Source of the DNA: Caldifarciminota bacterium
Lineage (GTDB): Bacteria > Hydrothermota > Tepidihabitantia > SM23-42
Assembly: GCA_023128195.1 (NCBI GenBank)
Contig: JAGMEL010000260.1
Coordinates: 1-31,613, forward strand
Direction: 5' to 3'
DNA: 31,613 bases
The stretch's first letter is position 1. Every line of letters begins with the position of its first letter. The position numbers and the translations under genes are program-made. The notes under the pieces were generated by a model. It saw nothing but the letters and a program-made list of their open reading frames with translations, searched no databases and was not told the DNA's origin. Of the stretch, positions 1 to 7,718 are shown one piece after another.

Positions 1-451
1 GCCTTTCCGAATATTCTTTAAAATCAAAGTCATCACTAATTCTATTTTTAATTTGATTATAAAAATCTTCATTTGAACTAAAATCTAATTTAACGTCTTG
101 TTTTTTAAGCTCTTCAAATTTCCTTTTCCCTGTAAAATGCAAATCAATAAATAATGAAAAAACGTCCTTTAAACAATTATTCCACAAGTGTACTAATTTA
201 CCATGAAAAACTTCTGATATAAAATATGGGTAATCATCTCTAAATTTTTTAATATAAACTATTGGAATTGGTTCAATATGTAAATTAGTTCCTACTTTCG
301 GAGATATAGAAGCTCCATCATCAATCGGACCCAGAGTTTCCTGTCCCAGTTCATACATTGTGGAAGCAGCTAATAATTTCATAAAAGTTGAATTAACATT
401 AGTGATTAATCTATCAATAACCTTATTTAAATTATTTTTATACGATTTCAT
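1..451 (-). CDS. Hypothetical protein, N-terminal 150 residues, cut by window edge
   Basis: An open frame starts at an ATG at 451 and runs without a stop to the left edge, giving about 150 residues (begins MKSYKNNLNKVIDRL). An AGGAGG lies upstream but with a long spacing of about 17 nt; no nearer in-frame start exists. The protein is Lys/Asp/Phe-rich, has no signal peptide or membrane segment, and has an amphipathic helical look (for example LVHLWNNCLKDVFSLF). I do not recognise the family; a HEPN-like helical protein is conceivable but unsupported. It is more A+T-rich than the metabolic genes to its right and is separated from the cupin gene by 280 bp that holds two palindromes, so it is probably its own transcription unit. 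Confidence 0.6.
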   Translation of the reverse strand, partial: MKSYKNNLNKVIDRLITNVNSTFMKLLAASTMYELGQETLGPIDDGASISPKVGTNLHIEPIPIVYIKKFRDDYPYFISEVFHGKLVHLWNNCLKDVFSLFIDLHFTGKRKFEELKKQDVKLDFSSNEDFYNQIKNRISDDFDFKEYSER

Positions 452-515
452 CTTTCTGTATCGATATACCTCCTTTGAACAGTTCTAACTGAATCCGGCT
501 TTCAGATAACTTGTT

Positions 516-582
516 TATATCCGTAATTAAGTTCGGATATACCGCCAATATGGTATTATATCCGAAGTAAACTTCGGATATA
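516..582. repeat. Two tandem palindromes upstream of the left-edge gene
   Basis: The second palindrome (557-582) is a perfect 11-bp stem, TATATCCGAAG, with a TAAA loop. The first (516-541) has the same outer stem, TATATCCG, with a 10-nt centre. They are 15 nt apart, and a smaller inverted pair (ATACC/GGTAT) spans the gap. They lie 65-130 bp upstream of the ATG at 451. They could be paired operators, or a terminator or processing site after the cupin gene, though no T-run follows. They differ from all other repeat families in the window. Confidence 0.6.
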
Positions 583-731
583 CATCCTTGTAGCTACTCT
601 CACACACCCTCTTATTTATTACCGCCTCCCGTCTCTAAATTATCTAAAGGACTAACAATGCTTCCACATGAATAACCAAATTCTGGACTTGGCAGATTTA
701 TAACTTTGTATTTGTTTAGAATCTACTCCAG
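583..731. other. Intergenic stretch, no convincing gene
   Basis: No gene with a start codon and ribosome site is visible. On the minus strand a stop-free frame of about 34 codons ends at a TAA near 610 and would encode NLPSPEFGYSCGS followed by a Gly-rich end, but it has no ATG, GTG or TTG start. An ATG overlapping the cupin stop (ATGA) opens a different frame that ends after 25 codons. I call neither. Confidence 0.4.
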
Positions 732-1061
732 TCATTGATTATCTTCTCCCAGGGTTTTGGTTTTAATTGGTTCAACCAACATTATCCAAGCGGCTTTTTT
801 CGCACGCGAGCGATGTCTTGTCCCTCTTTTCACAAGAAAACCTTCGTTTTCCTTAAGTTCAACAGACCCTTCCTCTGTATCAATATTTATTTTTCCCTTG
901 AGCACCAGGAAGAATTCATCTTCATTTCTGTGTGTATGCCAATTATATTCCCCTTTGATTTTGGCGATCCTGAGCGCAGTATGATTTATATAAGCGATAT
1001 CCTTGGGTTGCCAAGGGTCCTGTACGTCTTCAATTAAATCTTTAAGACTTACTTTTTTCAT
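732..1061 (-). CDS. Small single-domain cupin protein
   Basis: This 109-residue protein is one cupin barrel. Motif 1 is WHTHRNEDEFFLVLKG, giving metal ligands H42, H44 and E49. Motif 2 is EGFLVKRGTRHR, giving H83. It belongs to the small stand-alone cupins (mannose-6-phosphate isomerase-like) that bind a metal and often act as isomerases, dioxygenases or small-molecule sensors; the substrate cannot be read from sequence. The start has a good site (AAAGGGGG, 5 nt before ATG). It is the last gene of the run that includes mccB, 166 bp downstream of it, so co-transcription is possible but not certain. No signal peptide, so cytoplasmic. Confidence 0.85.
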   Translation of the reverse strand: MKKVSLKDLIEDVQDPWQPKDIAYINHTALRIAKIKGEYNWHTHRNEDEFFLVLKGKINIDTEEGSVELKENEGFLVKRGTRHRSRAKKAAWIMLVEPIKTKTLGEDNQ

Positions 1062-1227
1062 TTAACCCCCTTTTTTGAAAATCCTAAATTCTAATCTCTA
1101 AATTCTAAACAATATCGAATTTCAAAATTCAAATTTTATAAACAAATTTTTTAATTTCGGTCATTTGGATTTAGAATTTGTTTAGGATTTCGTATTTCGT
1201 GCTTAGGATTTACGCACCTTAGGCGGA
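1062..1227. repeat. A+T-rich degenerate filler between mccB and the cupin gene
   Basis: The gap is made of short degenerate repeats of the type CTAAATTCTAA and AAATTC/GAATTT in both orientations (for example 1083-1110 and 1160-1210). It resembles the octamer filler seen in other gaps. No promoter consensus or gene is evident. Confidence 0.5.
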
Positions 1228-2835
1228 TTACATTCGGAAAACTCCGAATTTATGGTCTGGTATTGAAGCATTAAGAGACATAGAAATAGCAAGGCCAAGT
1301 ATTTCTCTTGTGTCCAAAGGATCAATAATACCATCATCCCAGAGTCGTGCTGTTGAATAGTAAACACTCGATTCGTTCTCATACTTAGCAAGAATTGGTT
1401 TCCTGATCCCCTCAATATCCTCTTTAGTTGGCTTTTTACCTTGTTTAATCAATGCCCTTACCTTTATATCTGTTAATACGCCAGCTGCTTGTTCACCACC
1501 CATTACACAAATCTTAGAAGTAGGCCACATCCACAACATTCTGGGATCATAGGCTCGACCGCACATCCCGTAATTACCAGCACCATAAGAACCACCAATG
1601 ATAATTGTGAACTTAGGAACCTGTGCATTTGCCACAGCATGAACCAATTTTGCACCATCCTTTGCTATACCTTGATGTTCATATCTTTTACCAACAATAA
1701 AACCTGTTATATTTTGTAAAAATATAACCGGTATTTTTCTAACCGAACACATTGTTACAAAATGGGCACCTTTTTGAGAAGATTCAGAAAATAAAACACC
1801 ATTGTTTGCCAAAATACCAACTGGATAACCCATAATCCGTGCAAAACCGCAGACCAAAGTTGGGCCATAAAGCTCTTTAAATTCATGGAATTCACTACGG
1901 TCAACAATGCGAGCAATAATTTCCCTCATATCAAATGATTTCTTTAGATCCTTTGGTATAATTCCATATAATTCATTCGGATCATATGCAGGGTCCTCAG
2001 GCGTGCTCCTTTCCAAAGGATATTTATGCCCGGTTCCGAGATTTTTAACAATATTTCTTGTTATTTCAATAGCATGCTCACCATTAACTGCATAGTGATC
2101 AGCAACACCGGATATTCGGCAATGAACATCAGCACCCCCAAGTTCTTCCTCAGTTACGACCTCGCCAGTTGCTGCTTTTACTAAAGGAGGACCGCCAATA
2201 TAAATCGTTCCTGGTCCTTTTACAATAACCACCTCATCACTCATAGCCGGTTGATAAGCACCACCTGCCGTACAAAATCCCAATACAACTGAAATCTGTG
2301 GAATATTATTTGCAGACATTTGCGCCTGATTAAAGAATATCCTACCAAAATGTAATTTATCCGGAAACGTTCCTACCTGAAGAGGTAAAAATATACCCCC
2401 GGAATCGACAAGATATATGCAGGGCAATCTGTTTTCCATAGCAATTTCCTGGGCGCGCAGGTGTTTCTTTATCGTCTCGGGAACATATGTACCGCCTTTT
2501 ACTGTAGCATCATGGGCAACAATCATTACTTCTCGATTATTGATAACACCAATTCCAGTTATGATCGCAGCACCCGGGTGTCCGTTATTGTACATATCCC
2601 AGGCAGCCAATGTGCTTAACTCTAAAAATGGGGTATCCGGGTCAAGGAGTAATCTTAATCTCTCTCTCACAAAAAGTTTACCCCTTTTAGCATGTTTTTC
2701 ATGCATGTACTCAGGTCCACCTTTTTTTACGGATGACAGGCATTCCTTTAAAGTTTGCACAGCCTTTTCCATAACTGCCTTATTTTCTTTAAACTCCGGG
2801 CTATCTACGAATATTTTTGATTCAATTTTATACAT
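1228..2835 (-). CDS. mccB: Methylcrotonyl-CoA carboxylase beta (carboxyltransferase) subunit
   Basis: This 535-residue carboxyltransferase is full length for MccB/LiuB. It transfers carboxybiotin to 3-methylcrotonyl-CoA to give 3-methylglutaconyl-CoA in leucine breakdown. The N-terminal crotonase-like half has VDSGGIFLPLQ and GFCTAGGAYQPAMSDE. The C-terminal half has GGSYGAGNYGMCGRAYDPR and WMWPTSKICVMGGEQAAGVL, an arrangement typical of methylcrotonyl (or geranyl) rather than propionyl carboxylases. The start follows AAAGGAATT. No dedicated biotin carboxylase or biotin carrier is beside it; those encoded at 12297-14362 are the only ones in the window. It is downstream of thiolase, HMG-CoA synthase and DUF35 genes, consistent with a leucine/isovalerate module. 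The geranyl-CoA enzyme is the main alternative. Confidence 0.88.
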   Translation of the reverse strand: MYKIESKIFVDSPEFKENKAVMEKAVQTLKECLSSVKKGGPEYMHEKHAKRGKLFVRERLRLLLDPDTPFLELSTLAAWDMYNNGHPGAAIITGIGVINNREVMIVAHDATVKGGTYVPETIKKHLRAQEIAMENRLPCIYLVDSGGIFLPLQVGTFPDKLHFGRIFFNQAQMSANNIPQISVVLGFCTAGGAYQPAMSDEVVIVKGPGTIYIGGPPLVKAATGEVVTEEELGGADVHCRISGVADHYAVNGEHAIEITRNIVKNLGTGHKYPLERSTPEDPAYDPNELYGIIPKDLKKSFDMREIIARIVDRSEFHEFKELYGPTLVCGFARIMGYPVGILANNGVLFSESSQKGAHFVTMCSVRKIPVIFLQNITGFIVGKRYEHQGIAKDGAKLVHAVANAQVPKFTIIIGGSYGAGNYGMCGRAYDPRMLWMWPTSKICVMGGEQAAGVLTDIKVRALIKQGKKPTKEDIEGIRKPILAKYENESSVYYSTARLWDDGIIDPLDTREILGLAISMSLNASIPDHKFGVFRM

Positions 2836-2845
2836 AATTCCTTTT

Positions 2846-2998
2846 AAAGTAATCAGTAGTTAGTAGACAGTAGTCAGTAATAATAATTATAAAAACAATA
2901 GCAAACATTATTTTTAGTGAATGATAAAATCGTTTATACTTTTAATCTTTTTAAATTTCATTAAATACTGTCTACTGACTACTGTCTACTGTCTACTC
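2846..2998. repeat. TACTGTCTACTGACTACT-type repeat filler
   Basis: The gap has AGTAGACAGTAGTCAGTAA-type sequence near 2857-2880 and its reverse complement at 2966-2998, which form an inverted pair around an A+T-rich centre. On the minus strand the repeat (GAGTAGACAGTAG) starts directly after the TAA of the DUF35 gene. The same GAGTAGACAGT motif directly follows the CoA-transferase stop at 7719. Confidence 0.75.
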
Positions 2999-3388
2999 TT
3001 AAATAAGTATTGCCTTATATCCATAACAGATTATTCCAGTATGACCTTCTGAATACAATTTTCTGAAGACAAGCTTTACTTTTTTACCAATCTCAAGATC
3101 TTCAGGTTTACAGTCGACTACCTGTGTCGTAATTCTTACACCATTATCCACTTCCACTATGGCAATGCTATACGGAACCTGTGTAGTAAACTGAGCAGGT
3201 GCAACCCTGATAGTAGTATATGTTACGATCTTTCCATTGTCAGATAATTTTGTTTTATCAAATTCTCTGGAGCCGCACCCAGAACAGACTAAACGCGGTG
3301 GAAATGAAACCTTACCACACTTTTTACACTTTGCAGCTTCAAGCCTGTATCTTTGAGGCATCTCTCTTCTATATCCTGGTGATGGCAT
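2999..3388 (-). CDS. DUF35 zinc-ribbon/OB-fold protein of the thiolase-HMG-CoA synthase complex
   Basis: This 129-residue protein has an N-terminal zinc ribbon (C21, C24, C35, C38) followed by an OB-fold (about 45-129, with ITTQVV and IGKKVKLVF). In archaea, proteins of this family hold acetoacetyl-CoA thiolase and HMG-CoA synthase together in one complex and form part of the shared CoA channel. That is established for archaeal complexes. Here the three genes are adjacent in the order HMG-CoA synthase, thiolase, DUF35, which strongly suggests the same assembly. The start has a strong AAGGAGG 5 nt before ATG. A repeat copy (3402-3507) separates it from the thiolase gene. Confidence 0.87.
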   Translation of the reverse strand: MPSPGYRREMPQRYRLEAAKCKKCGKVSFPPRLVCSGCGSREFDKTKLSDNGKIVTYTTIRVAPAQFTTQVPYSIAIVEVDNGVRITTQVVDCKPEDLEIGKKVKLVFRKLYSEGHTGIICYGYKAILI

Positions 3389-3401
3389 AAAACCTCCTTA
3401 A

Positions 3402-3507
3402 CAAAATGGTTATTGGGTTAGGGTTAAGATGCTGGATTTCCCGCTTCCAAACCCAAACCTGTTTTCTATCTTTATCAAGCATCCATACCCAAACCCATCT
3501 TCTATAT
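3402..3507. repeat. Direct repeat R, copy 1 (about 105 bp)
   Basis: Near-identical to 5719-5823, sharing for example AAGATGCTGGATTTCCCG and TTATCAAGCATCCA, with scattered substitutions. Both copies have the same orientation. Read on the minus strand, each begins with ATA TAG AAGATGGG and so supplies the last codon (Ile) and stop codon of the gene upstream (thiolase here). No coding capacity and no long hairpin. Confidence 0.85.
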
Positions 3508-4647
3508 TTGGAAGATATGTGTAACAGACGATGCTCCTGAACCACCCATATTCTGCGCCAAACCGATCTTAGCATTCTTAACCTGTCGTTTGCCAGCATT
3601 TCCTTTTAATTGTTCAACGACTTCAACAACCTGTGCAATACCTGTAGCCCCTACAGGATGCCCCTTTGATTTTAAACCACCCGATGGATTCACAGGAATC
3701 TTGCCTTCCAATGATGTATTGCCTTTTTCAGTAAAAGGACCACCCTGACCTTTCTTTACAAAACCAAGTTCTTCAATAATACATATCTCAGCAATAGAAA
3801 AACAATCATGGACCTCAGCAAAACTTACATCAGAAGGTTTTATTCCCGCCATTTTGTAGGCAGATTCAGCAGAATCCTTAACTGCCTTTAAAGTAGTGAT
3901 GTCTTCACGTGTGTGCAACGCCAACGCATCTGTCGCAGCACCAGAGCCTAATATTTTTATTACTGGCTTATTCAATTTCTTGGCTAAATCCATAGATACC
4001 AATATTGCACAAGCTGCGCCATCAGACACTGGAGAACTATCAAGAACTGTAAGCGGATCGGCAACCAGTGTAGCGTTGATTACCTGATCAATGGTAACTT
4101 CTTTAGGAAACTGCGCGTTAGGATTAAACGATCCATTATAATGATTCTTTACTGATACAGCAGCAAGTTGCTTTCTTGTAGTACCATAATGATGCATATG
4201 CGCTTTTGCAATCATTGCGTAAAGACCAGGGAAAGTAATGCCATGATACACTTCATAGTCCTGATCAGCTGCACTGGCAAGTGCATAGGTCACATCAGCA
4301 CCATCAGTCATCTTTTCAACACCACCGACCAAGACCAAATCACTATAACCTGAAGCAATCTCGAAAAAACCCAGGCGCAAAGCCATACCACCTGAACAGC
4401 ATGCTGACTCAACACGCACTGCAGGTATCGGCGCCACACCAAGATAATCTGCCATTAACGCGCCAATATGTTCCTGTCCCACAAAAAGACCTGGCGTCAT
4501 CGAACCTACATACATCGATTCAATATGATCCACGCCCGCGTCATCGATTGCTTTTAGCGCAGCTTCAACAAATATGTCCCTTAGAGACTTTTTCCAGAGC
4601 TCACCAAATTTCGTCATTCCACAACCAATAACTGCTACTTCTCTCAT
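3502..4647 (-). CDS. Acetyl-CoA C-acetyltransferase-type thiolase (SCP2/archaeal type)
   Basis: This 381-residue thiolase condenses two acetyl-CoA to acetoacetyl-CoA or runs the cleavage direction. The nucleophile is C83 in ESACCSGG; the other catalytic elements are VHDCFSIAE and NPSGGLKSKGHPVGATG near the C terminus. The type is the SCP2-like/archaeal thiolase that works with HMG-CoA synthase and DUF35. The start has AAAGGGGG 6 nt before ATG and lies 11 bp after the HMG-CoA synthase stop, so the two are co-translated. Final residues FQI and the TAG come from repeat R. In the likely complex, acetoacetyl-CoA would be passed directly to HMG-CoA synthase, or the reverse in leucine catabolism. 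Confidence 0.9.
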   Translation of the reverse strand: MREVAVIGCGMTKFGELWKKSLRDIFVEAALKAIDDAGVDHIESMYVGSMTPGLFVGQEHIGALMADYLGVAPIPAVRVESACCSGGMALRLGFFEIASGYSDLVLVGGVEKMTDGADVTYALASAADQDYEVYHGITFPGLYAMIAKAHMHHYGTTRKQLAAVSVKNHYNGSFNPNAQFPKEVTIDQVINATLVADPLTVLDSSPVSDGAACAILVSMDLAKKLNKPVIKILGSGAATDALALHTREDITTLKAVKDSAESAYKMAGIKPSDVSFAEVHDCFSIAEICIIEELGFVKKGQGGPFTEKGNTSLEGKIPVNPSGGLKSKGHPVGATGIAQVVEVVEQLKGNAGKRQVKNAKIGLAQNMGGSGASSVTHIFQI

Positions 4648-4658
4648 ACCAGCCCCCT

Positions 4659-5705
4659 TTACTCATTCATTATGATCTTACCCCGATACTTCGCATATTG
4701 ACCGTAGTCAAGGTAGATACGATTATTCTCGAGCATACTTTTTAGCTTTTCTGCCTTATCTCTTACTTCATTAATCCGATCAGTCATCTTGAATATGAAT
4801 GCATCACTGCCCGCACCTGAACCAAAAGAAACCAACAATATCAAATCTTTAGGCTTAGCAATATCAAGTGTTGCTGAAAAACCGGTTGGTGATGAACCTG
4901 AATATGTATTACCCATTAATGGCACAATCCAACCAGGCTCCATCTGTTCCTTTGTAAACCCTAATTTTTTGCCTGCAGTTAAAGGGAACTTTCCATTGGG
5001 CATATGAAAAATTGCATAGGCAAAATCTGATGGCTTATAACCACTTCTTTCCAGGATTGCCTTACCAGCACCCAGCACATGTTTGAAGTATGCAGGTATT
5101 CCAGTAAATCTACCACCATGGAGTGGATAAAATGCACCTTCCCTTCTCCAAAAATCTGGTGTGTCAGTAGTATAAGAAAATGTATCGAGAACATCAGCTA
5201 CAACATCCTCTTTTCCAAATATGAATGCTGAACCACCAGCTGATGCAGAGAATTCAAGAGCATCACCTGGTGCACCCTGCGAAGTATCAGCCCCAACACC
5301 CATAGCATATTTCACCAGATCAGCCTTAACTAAACCGTATGCAACAAACATTGCCTCAGTTCCTGCCTTACAGGCGAATTCATAGTCAGCAATATGAACA
5401 TTAGGAACAACACCCAATGCTTCAGCTACTACAGTCCCGGATGGTTTTACAGCATAAGGATGCGACTCTGAACCGATATAGAGAGCCCCAATTTCACCAG
5501 GGTCAATACCAGCTCTTTTTAATGCATTCTTTGCTGCCTCAACAGAAATTGTAATGGTATCCTCATCCAGACCTGGAACCGTTTTTTCCTTAAGCAGCAG
5601 GCCTCTTTTAATCGTCTCAGAATCCCTGCCCCACTGATGGGCTATATCTTCAACCTTAATCCTATATCTTGGCAAATAAGAACCGTAGCCAACAATTCCA
5701 ATCAT
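4659..5705 (-). CDS. Hydroxymethylglutaryl-CoA synthase, archaeal type
   Basis: Joins acetyl-CoA and acetoacetyl-CoA to HMG-CoA; the reverse would cleave HMG-CoA. The 348-residue protein is the archaeal-length form. Catalytic residues are E80 in GSESHPYAVKPSG, C112 in EFACKAGTEA and H234 in FHMPNGK. I chose the ATG at 5705 (AAGGGGG just upstream) over the TTG one codon earlier. The ends fit the archaeal family: MIGIVGYGSYLPRYRI at the start and a short C terminus. It leads the set HMG-CoA synthase, thiolase, DUF35, mccB. With no HMG-CoA reductase or lyase in the window, its role could be mevalonate synthesis, isovaleryl-CoA formation or leucine breakdown. Confidence 0.9.
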   Translation of the reverse strand: MIGIVGYGSYLPRYRIKVEDIAHQWGRDSETIKRGLLLKEKTVPGLDEDTITISVEAAKNALKRAGIDPGEIGALYIGSESHPYAVKPSGTVVAEALGVVPNVHIADYEFACKAGTEAMFVAYGLVKADLVKYAMGVGADTSQGAPGDALEFSASAGGSAFIFGKEDVVADVLDTFSYTTDTPDFWRREGAFYPLHGGRFTGIPAYFKHVLGAGKAILERSGYKPSDFAYAIFHMPNGKFPLTAGKKLGFTKEQMEPGWIVPLMGNTYSGSSPTGFSATLDIAKPKDLILLVSFGSGAGSDAFIFKMTDRINEVRDKAEKLKSMLENNRIYLDYGQYAKYRGKIIMNE

Positions 5706-5718
5706 CAAACCCCCTTAC

Positions 5719-5823
5719 CAAATGGTTATTGGGCTTGGGTTAAGATGCTGGATTTCCCGTTTCCAAACCCAAACCTATTTTCTATTTTTATCAAGCATCC
5801 AAACCTAAACCCATCTTCTATAT
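5719..5823. repeat. Direct repeat R, copy 2 (about 105 bp)
   Basis: Second copy of the repeat at 3402-3507, in the same orientation. Its edge supplies the final Ile codon and TAG of the methionine gamma-lyase-like gene, just as copy 1 does for the thiolase gene. Its other edge lies just before the ribosome site of the HMG-CoA synthase gene. Confidence 0.85.
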
Positions 5824-6984
5824 CTTCGAAAGGGCTTGTTCTAAATCTGCGATAAGATCCTTAGTACTTTCAAGTCCAACAGATATTCTAACATATCCAG
5901 GGTTGATACCGCATTTTAGTAATTCTTCGTCACAATATGTACAATGTGTCATTGAAGCAGGATGTTCAATCAAAGTATCAACATCGCCAAGGCTGACCGC
6001 TATAATATATAACTTAACCGAATTCATAACTATTTTGCCTGCTTCTTTTCCTCCTTTTACATCAAACCCTATCATTCCGCCGAATTTACTCATCTGTTTT
6101 TTTGCTAAGTCATGTCCAGGATGCATAGGCAGTCCAGGATAGTAGACTTTTTCAATCTTATCATGTTTGGAAAGATACTCGGCGATCTCCATTGCACTGT
6201 CACAATGCTTTTCCATCCGAACTGCCAACGTTTTTAAACCTCTCAAAACAAGCCAGGCATTAAAGGGTGAATTTGAACCACCAATCTCCTTACCAATTTC
6301 CCACAATTCTTTTATGAACTCTTTCTTACCAACAACTGCACCACCAATAATATCACCATGACCACCAAAATATTTTGTCAATGAATGAATAACAATATCA
6401 GCACCAAGTTCAATCGGCCTTTGTAAATATGGTGTGGCAAATGTATTATCAACACATAAAGGTATATTTTTGCTTCGGGCAATTTCCGCACATCGCGCAA
6501 TATCAATGATTTTCAATGTCGGGTTTGCCGGGGTTTCAATGAAAATCAATCGTGTATTTTCCCTGATTGCCGAAGACAGTTCATCAAGGTTAGTAGCATC
6601 AATAAAGGTGGTTTCAATACCGAACCGTGGTAAAACATTCTTGAATAAGGCAAATGTACCGCCATAAATTGTATTATCAGAGATAATATGCTCACCTGTC
6701 TTAGCAACTGTGGCTACAATATTGAATATTGCAGCAAGCCCTGAGGAAGATACCAACCCTGCCTCGGTCGATTCTAATAATGCAATTTTACTTGCCAAAA
6801 GGTCAATAGTTGGATTGCCAAGCCGCGTATAAATATATCCTTCTTCTTCACCACTAAAAACTCGTGCCCCATGGTCAGCATCCTTGAATGCAAAAGTTGA
6901 TGTCTGATAAATTGGCGGTGCAACAGCACCGGTCATTTTATCAGGATGCTGTCCACCATGCACGATTTTTGTTTCAATATCCAT
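5818..6984 (-). CDS. PLP-dependent Cys/Met metabolism enzyme, methionine gamma-lyase-like
   Basis: This 388-residue fold-type I PLP enzyme has the Schiff-base lysine K204 (HSLTKYFGGHGD), phosphate-binding Y52 and R54 (YTR) and Y107 (IYGGT). The stretch AVSLGDVDTLIEHPASMTH and the C-terminal SVGLESTKDLIADLEQAL closely follow methionine gamma-lyase, which splits methionine to 2-oxobutyrate, methanethiol and ammonia. That fits the context, because 2-oxobutyrate leads to propionyl-CoA. However, the Cys typical of classical methionine gamma-lyases (C116 of the Pseudomonas enzyme) is Gly here (G109), so cystathionine gamma-lyase or synthase activity remains possible. Strong start site (AAGGAGG). 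Transcribed after the epimerase gene across a repeat-filled 158-bp gap. Confidence 0.78.
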   Translation of the reverse strand: MDIETKIVHGGQHPDKMTGAVAPPIYQTSTFAFKDADHGARVFSGEEEGYIYTRLGNPTIDLLASKIALLESTEAGLVSSSGLAAIFNIVATVAKTGEHIISDNTIYGGTFALFKNVLPRFGIETTFIDATNLDELSSAIRENTRLIFIETPANPTLKIIDIARCAEIARSKNIPLCVDNTFATPYLQRPIELGADIVIHSLTKYFGGHGDIIGGAVVGKKEFIKELWEIGKEIGGSNSPFNAWLVLRGLKTLAVRMEKHCDSAMEIAEYLSKHDKIEKVYYPGLPMHPGHDLAKKQMSKFGGMIGFDVKGGKEAGKIVMNSVKLYIIAVSLGDVDTLIEHPASMTHCTYCDEELLKCGINPGYVRISVGLESTKDLIADLEQALSKI

Positions 6985-7004
6985 TATTCCTCCTTGAATA
7001 TATC

Positions 7005-7040
7005 AAATACCTAAATGCCTAAATACCTAAACACCTAAAA
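7005..7040. repeat. Octamer tandem repeat (CCTAAATA type)
   Basis: About four imperfect copies of CCTAAATA (with CCTAAATG and CCTAAACA variants), in the 5' leader of the methionine gamma-lyase-like gene. The same octamer lies at 12796-12856, 22531-22580, 26833-26898 and 29604-29640, always upstream of a start codon. The remaining gap to 7142 shows no gene. Confidence 0.75.
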
Positions 7041-7142
7041 GGTTTCCTATCGCAAGGTTGAAGAATCCATTCGATAACCCTGGAGTAGAGCCTTTAGGCT
7101 CGTCAGAAAACGATGAAATCGATTTGATATCTATTCATCTTA

Positions 7143-7538
7143 TCACTCGCTTAATTCAATCAAAACTCCACCCATATCTTTTGGATGAATAAAAGCGATC
7201 TTTTTCCCTGATGCACCAACTCTCGGCACTTCATCAATCAATTTTACACCCTGTTTCTTCATTTCGAGAAGCATTCCTTCAATATCTTCAACCTCAAAAC
7301 ATAGATGGTGTAAACCTTCACCTTTGTTTTCGATAAATTTACTTATTGGGCTATTTTCTTCCAGGGGTTCCAATAATTCAATCTTCGTTTCACCCAGGTC
7401 GAGTACTGCCACTTTCACCTTCTGATCGGATACATCTTTGACCATTTTAAGAGTCAGCCCGAAAAGACCTTGCCAGATACTCAGACGTTCAGTGATATTC
7501 TTAACAGCAATTGCGATGTGATCTAGTTTCATGTTCAT
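7143..7538 (-). CDS. mce: Methylmalonyl-CoA epimerase
   Basis: This 131-residue vicinal-oxygen-chelate protein interconverts (S)- and (R)-methylmalonyl-CoA between propionyl-CoA carboxylase and the mutase. Metal ligands expected of the family are visible: H7 (LDHIAIAV), Q39 (SDQKV), a His of the pair H77/H78 (GLHHLCFEVED) and E128 (GVLIELSE). Length matches bacterial epimerases. The start has AAGGGG 5 nt before ATG. It sits in the same run as the carboxylase and mutase genes, just after the CoA-transferase. Glyoxalase-like proteins share the fold, but the context and motif set make epimerase clear. Confidence 0.92.
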   Translation of the reverse strand: MNMKLDHIAIAVKNITERLSIWQGLFGLTLKMVKDVSDQKVKVAVLDLGETKIELLEPLEENSPISKFIENKGEGLHHLCFEVEDIEGMLLEMKKQGVKLIDEVPRVGASGKKIAFIHPKDMGGVLIELSE

Positions 7539-7555
7539 CTTAACCCCTTAACACT

Positions 7556-7582
7556 GTCATGCTGAACTTGTTTCAGCATGAC
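7556..7582. repeat. Perfect 11-bp hairpin (GTCATGCTGAA stem)
   Basis: Stem GTCATGCTGAA, loop CTTGT, complementary arm TTCAGCATGAC. It lies just upstream of the epimerase ribosome site. No T-run follows on the minus strand, so it is not a standard intrinsic terminator; it may be a mobile or processing hairpin. Confidence 0.8.
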
Positions 7583-7619
7583 ATCCATTGTACCATTGTA
7601 CGTCCATTATATTTCATTA

Positions 7620-7718
7620 CATACTGTCTACTGCCTATCCCGTTTTTGCTCAAATCTCTGATTTGACTACAAAAACGAGGATCCCGCTTTTTCGTAGAAA
7701 GGGCGGGACTGTCTACTC
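7620..7718. repeat. Compound hairpin filler bounded by TACTGTCTACT motifs
   Basis: Inside two TACTGTCTACT/GACTGTCTACT borders there is a nested hairpin at 7641-7677 (outer CGTTTTTG/CAAAAACG, inner TCAAATC/GATTTGA) and a G+C-rich hairpin near 7683-7707 (CCCGC/GCGGG). A similar CCCGCC/GGGCGG hairpin appears inside mosaic array II. On the minus strand the block starts right after the TGA of the CoA-transferase gene. Confidence 0.7.
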
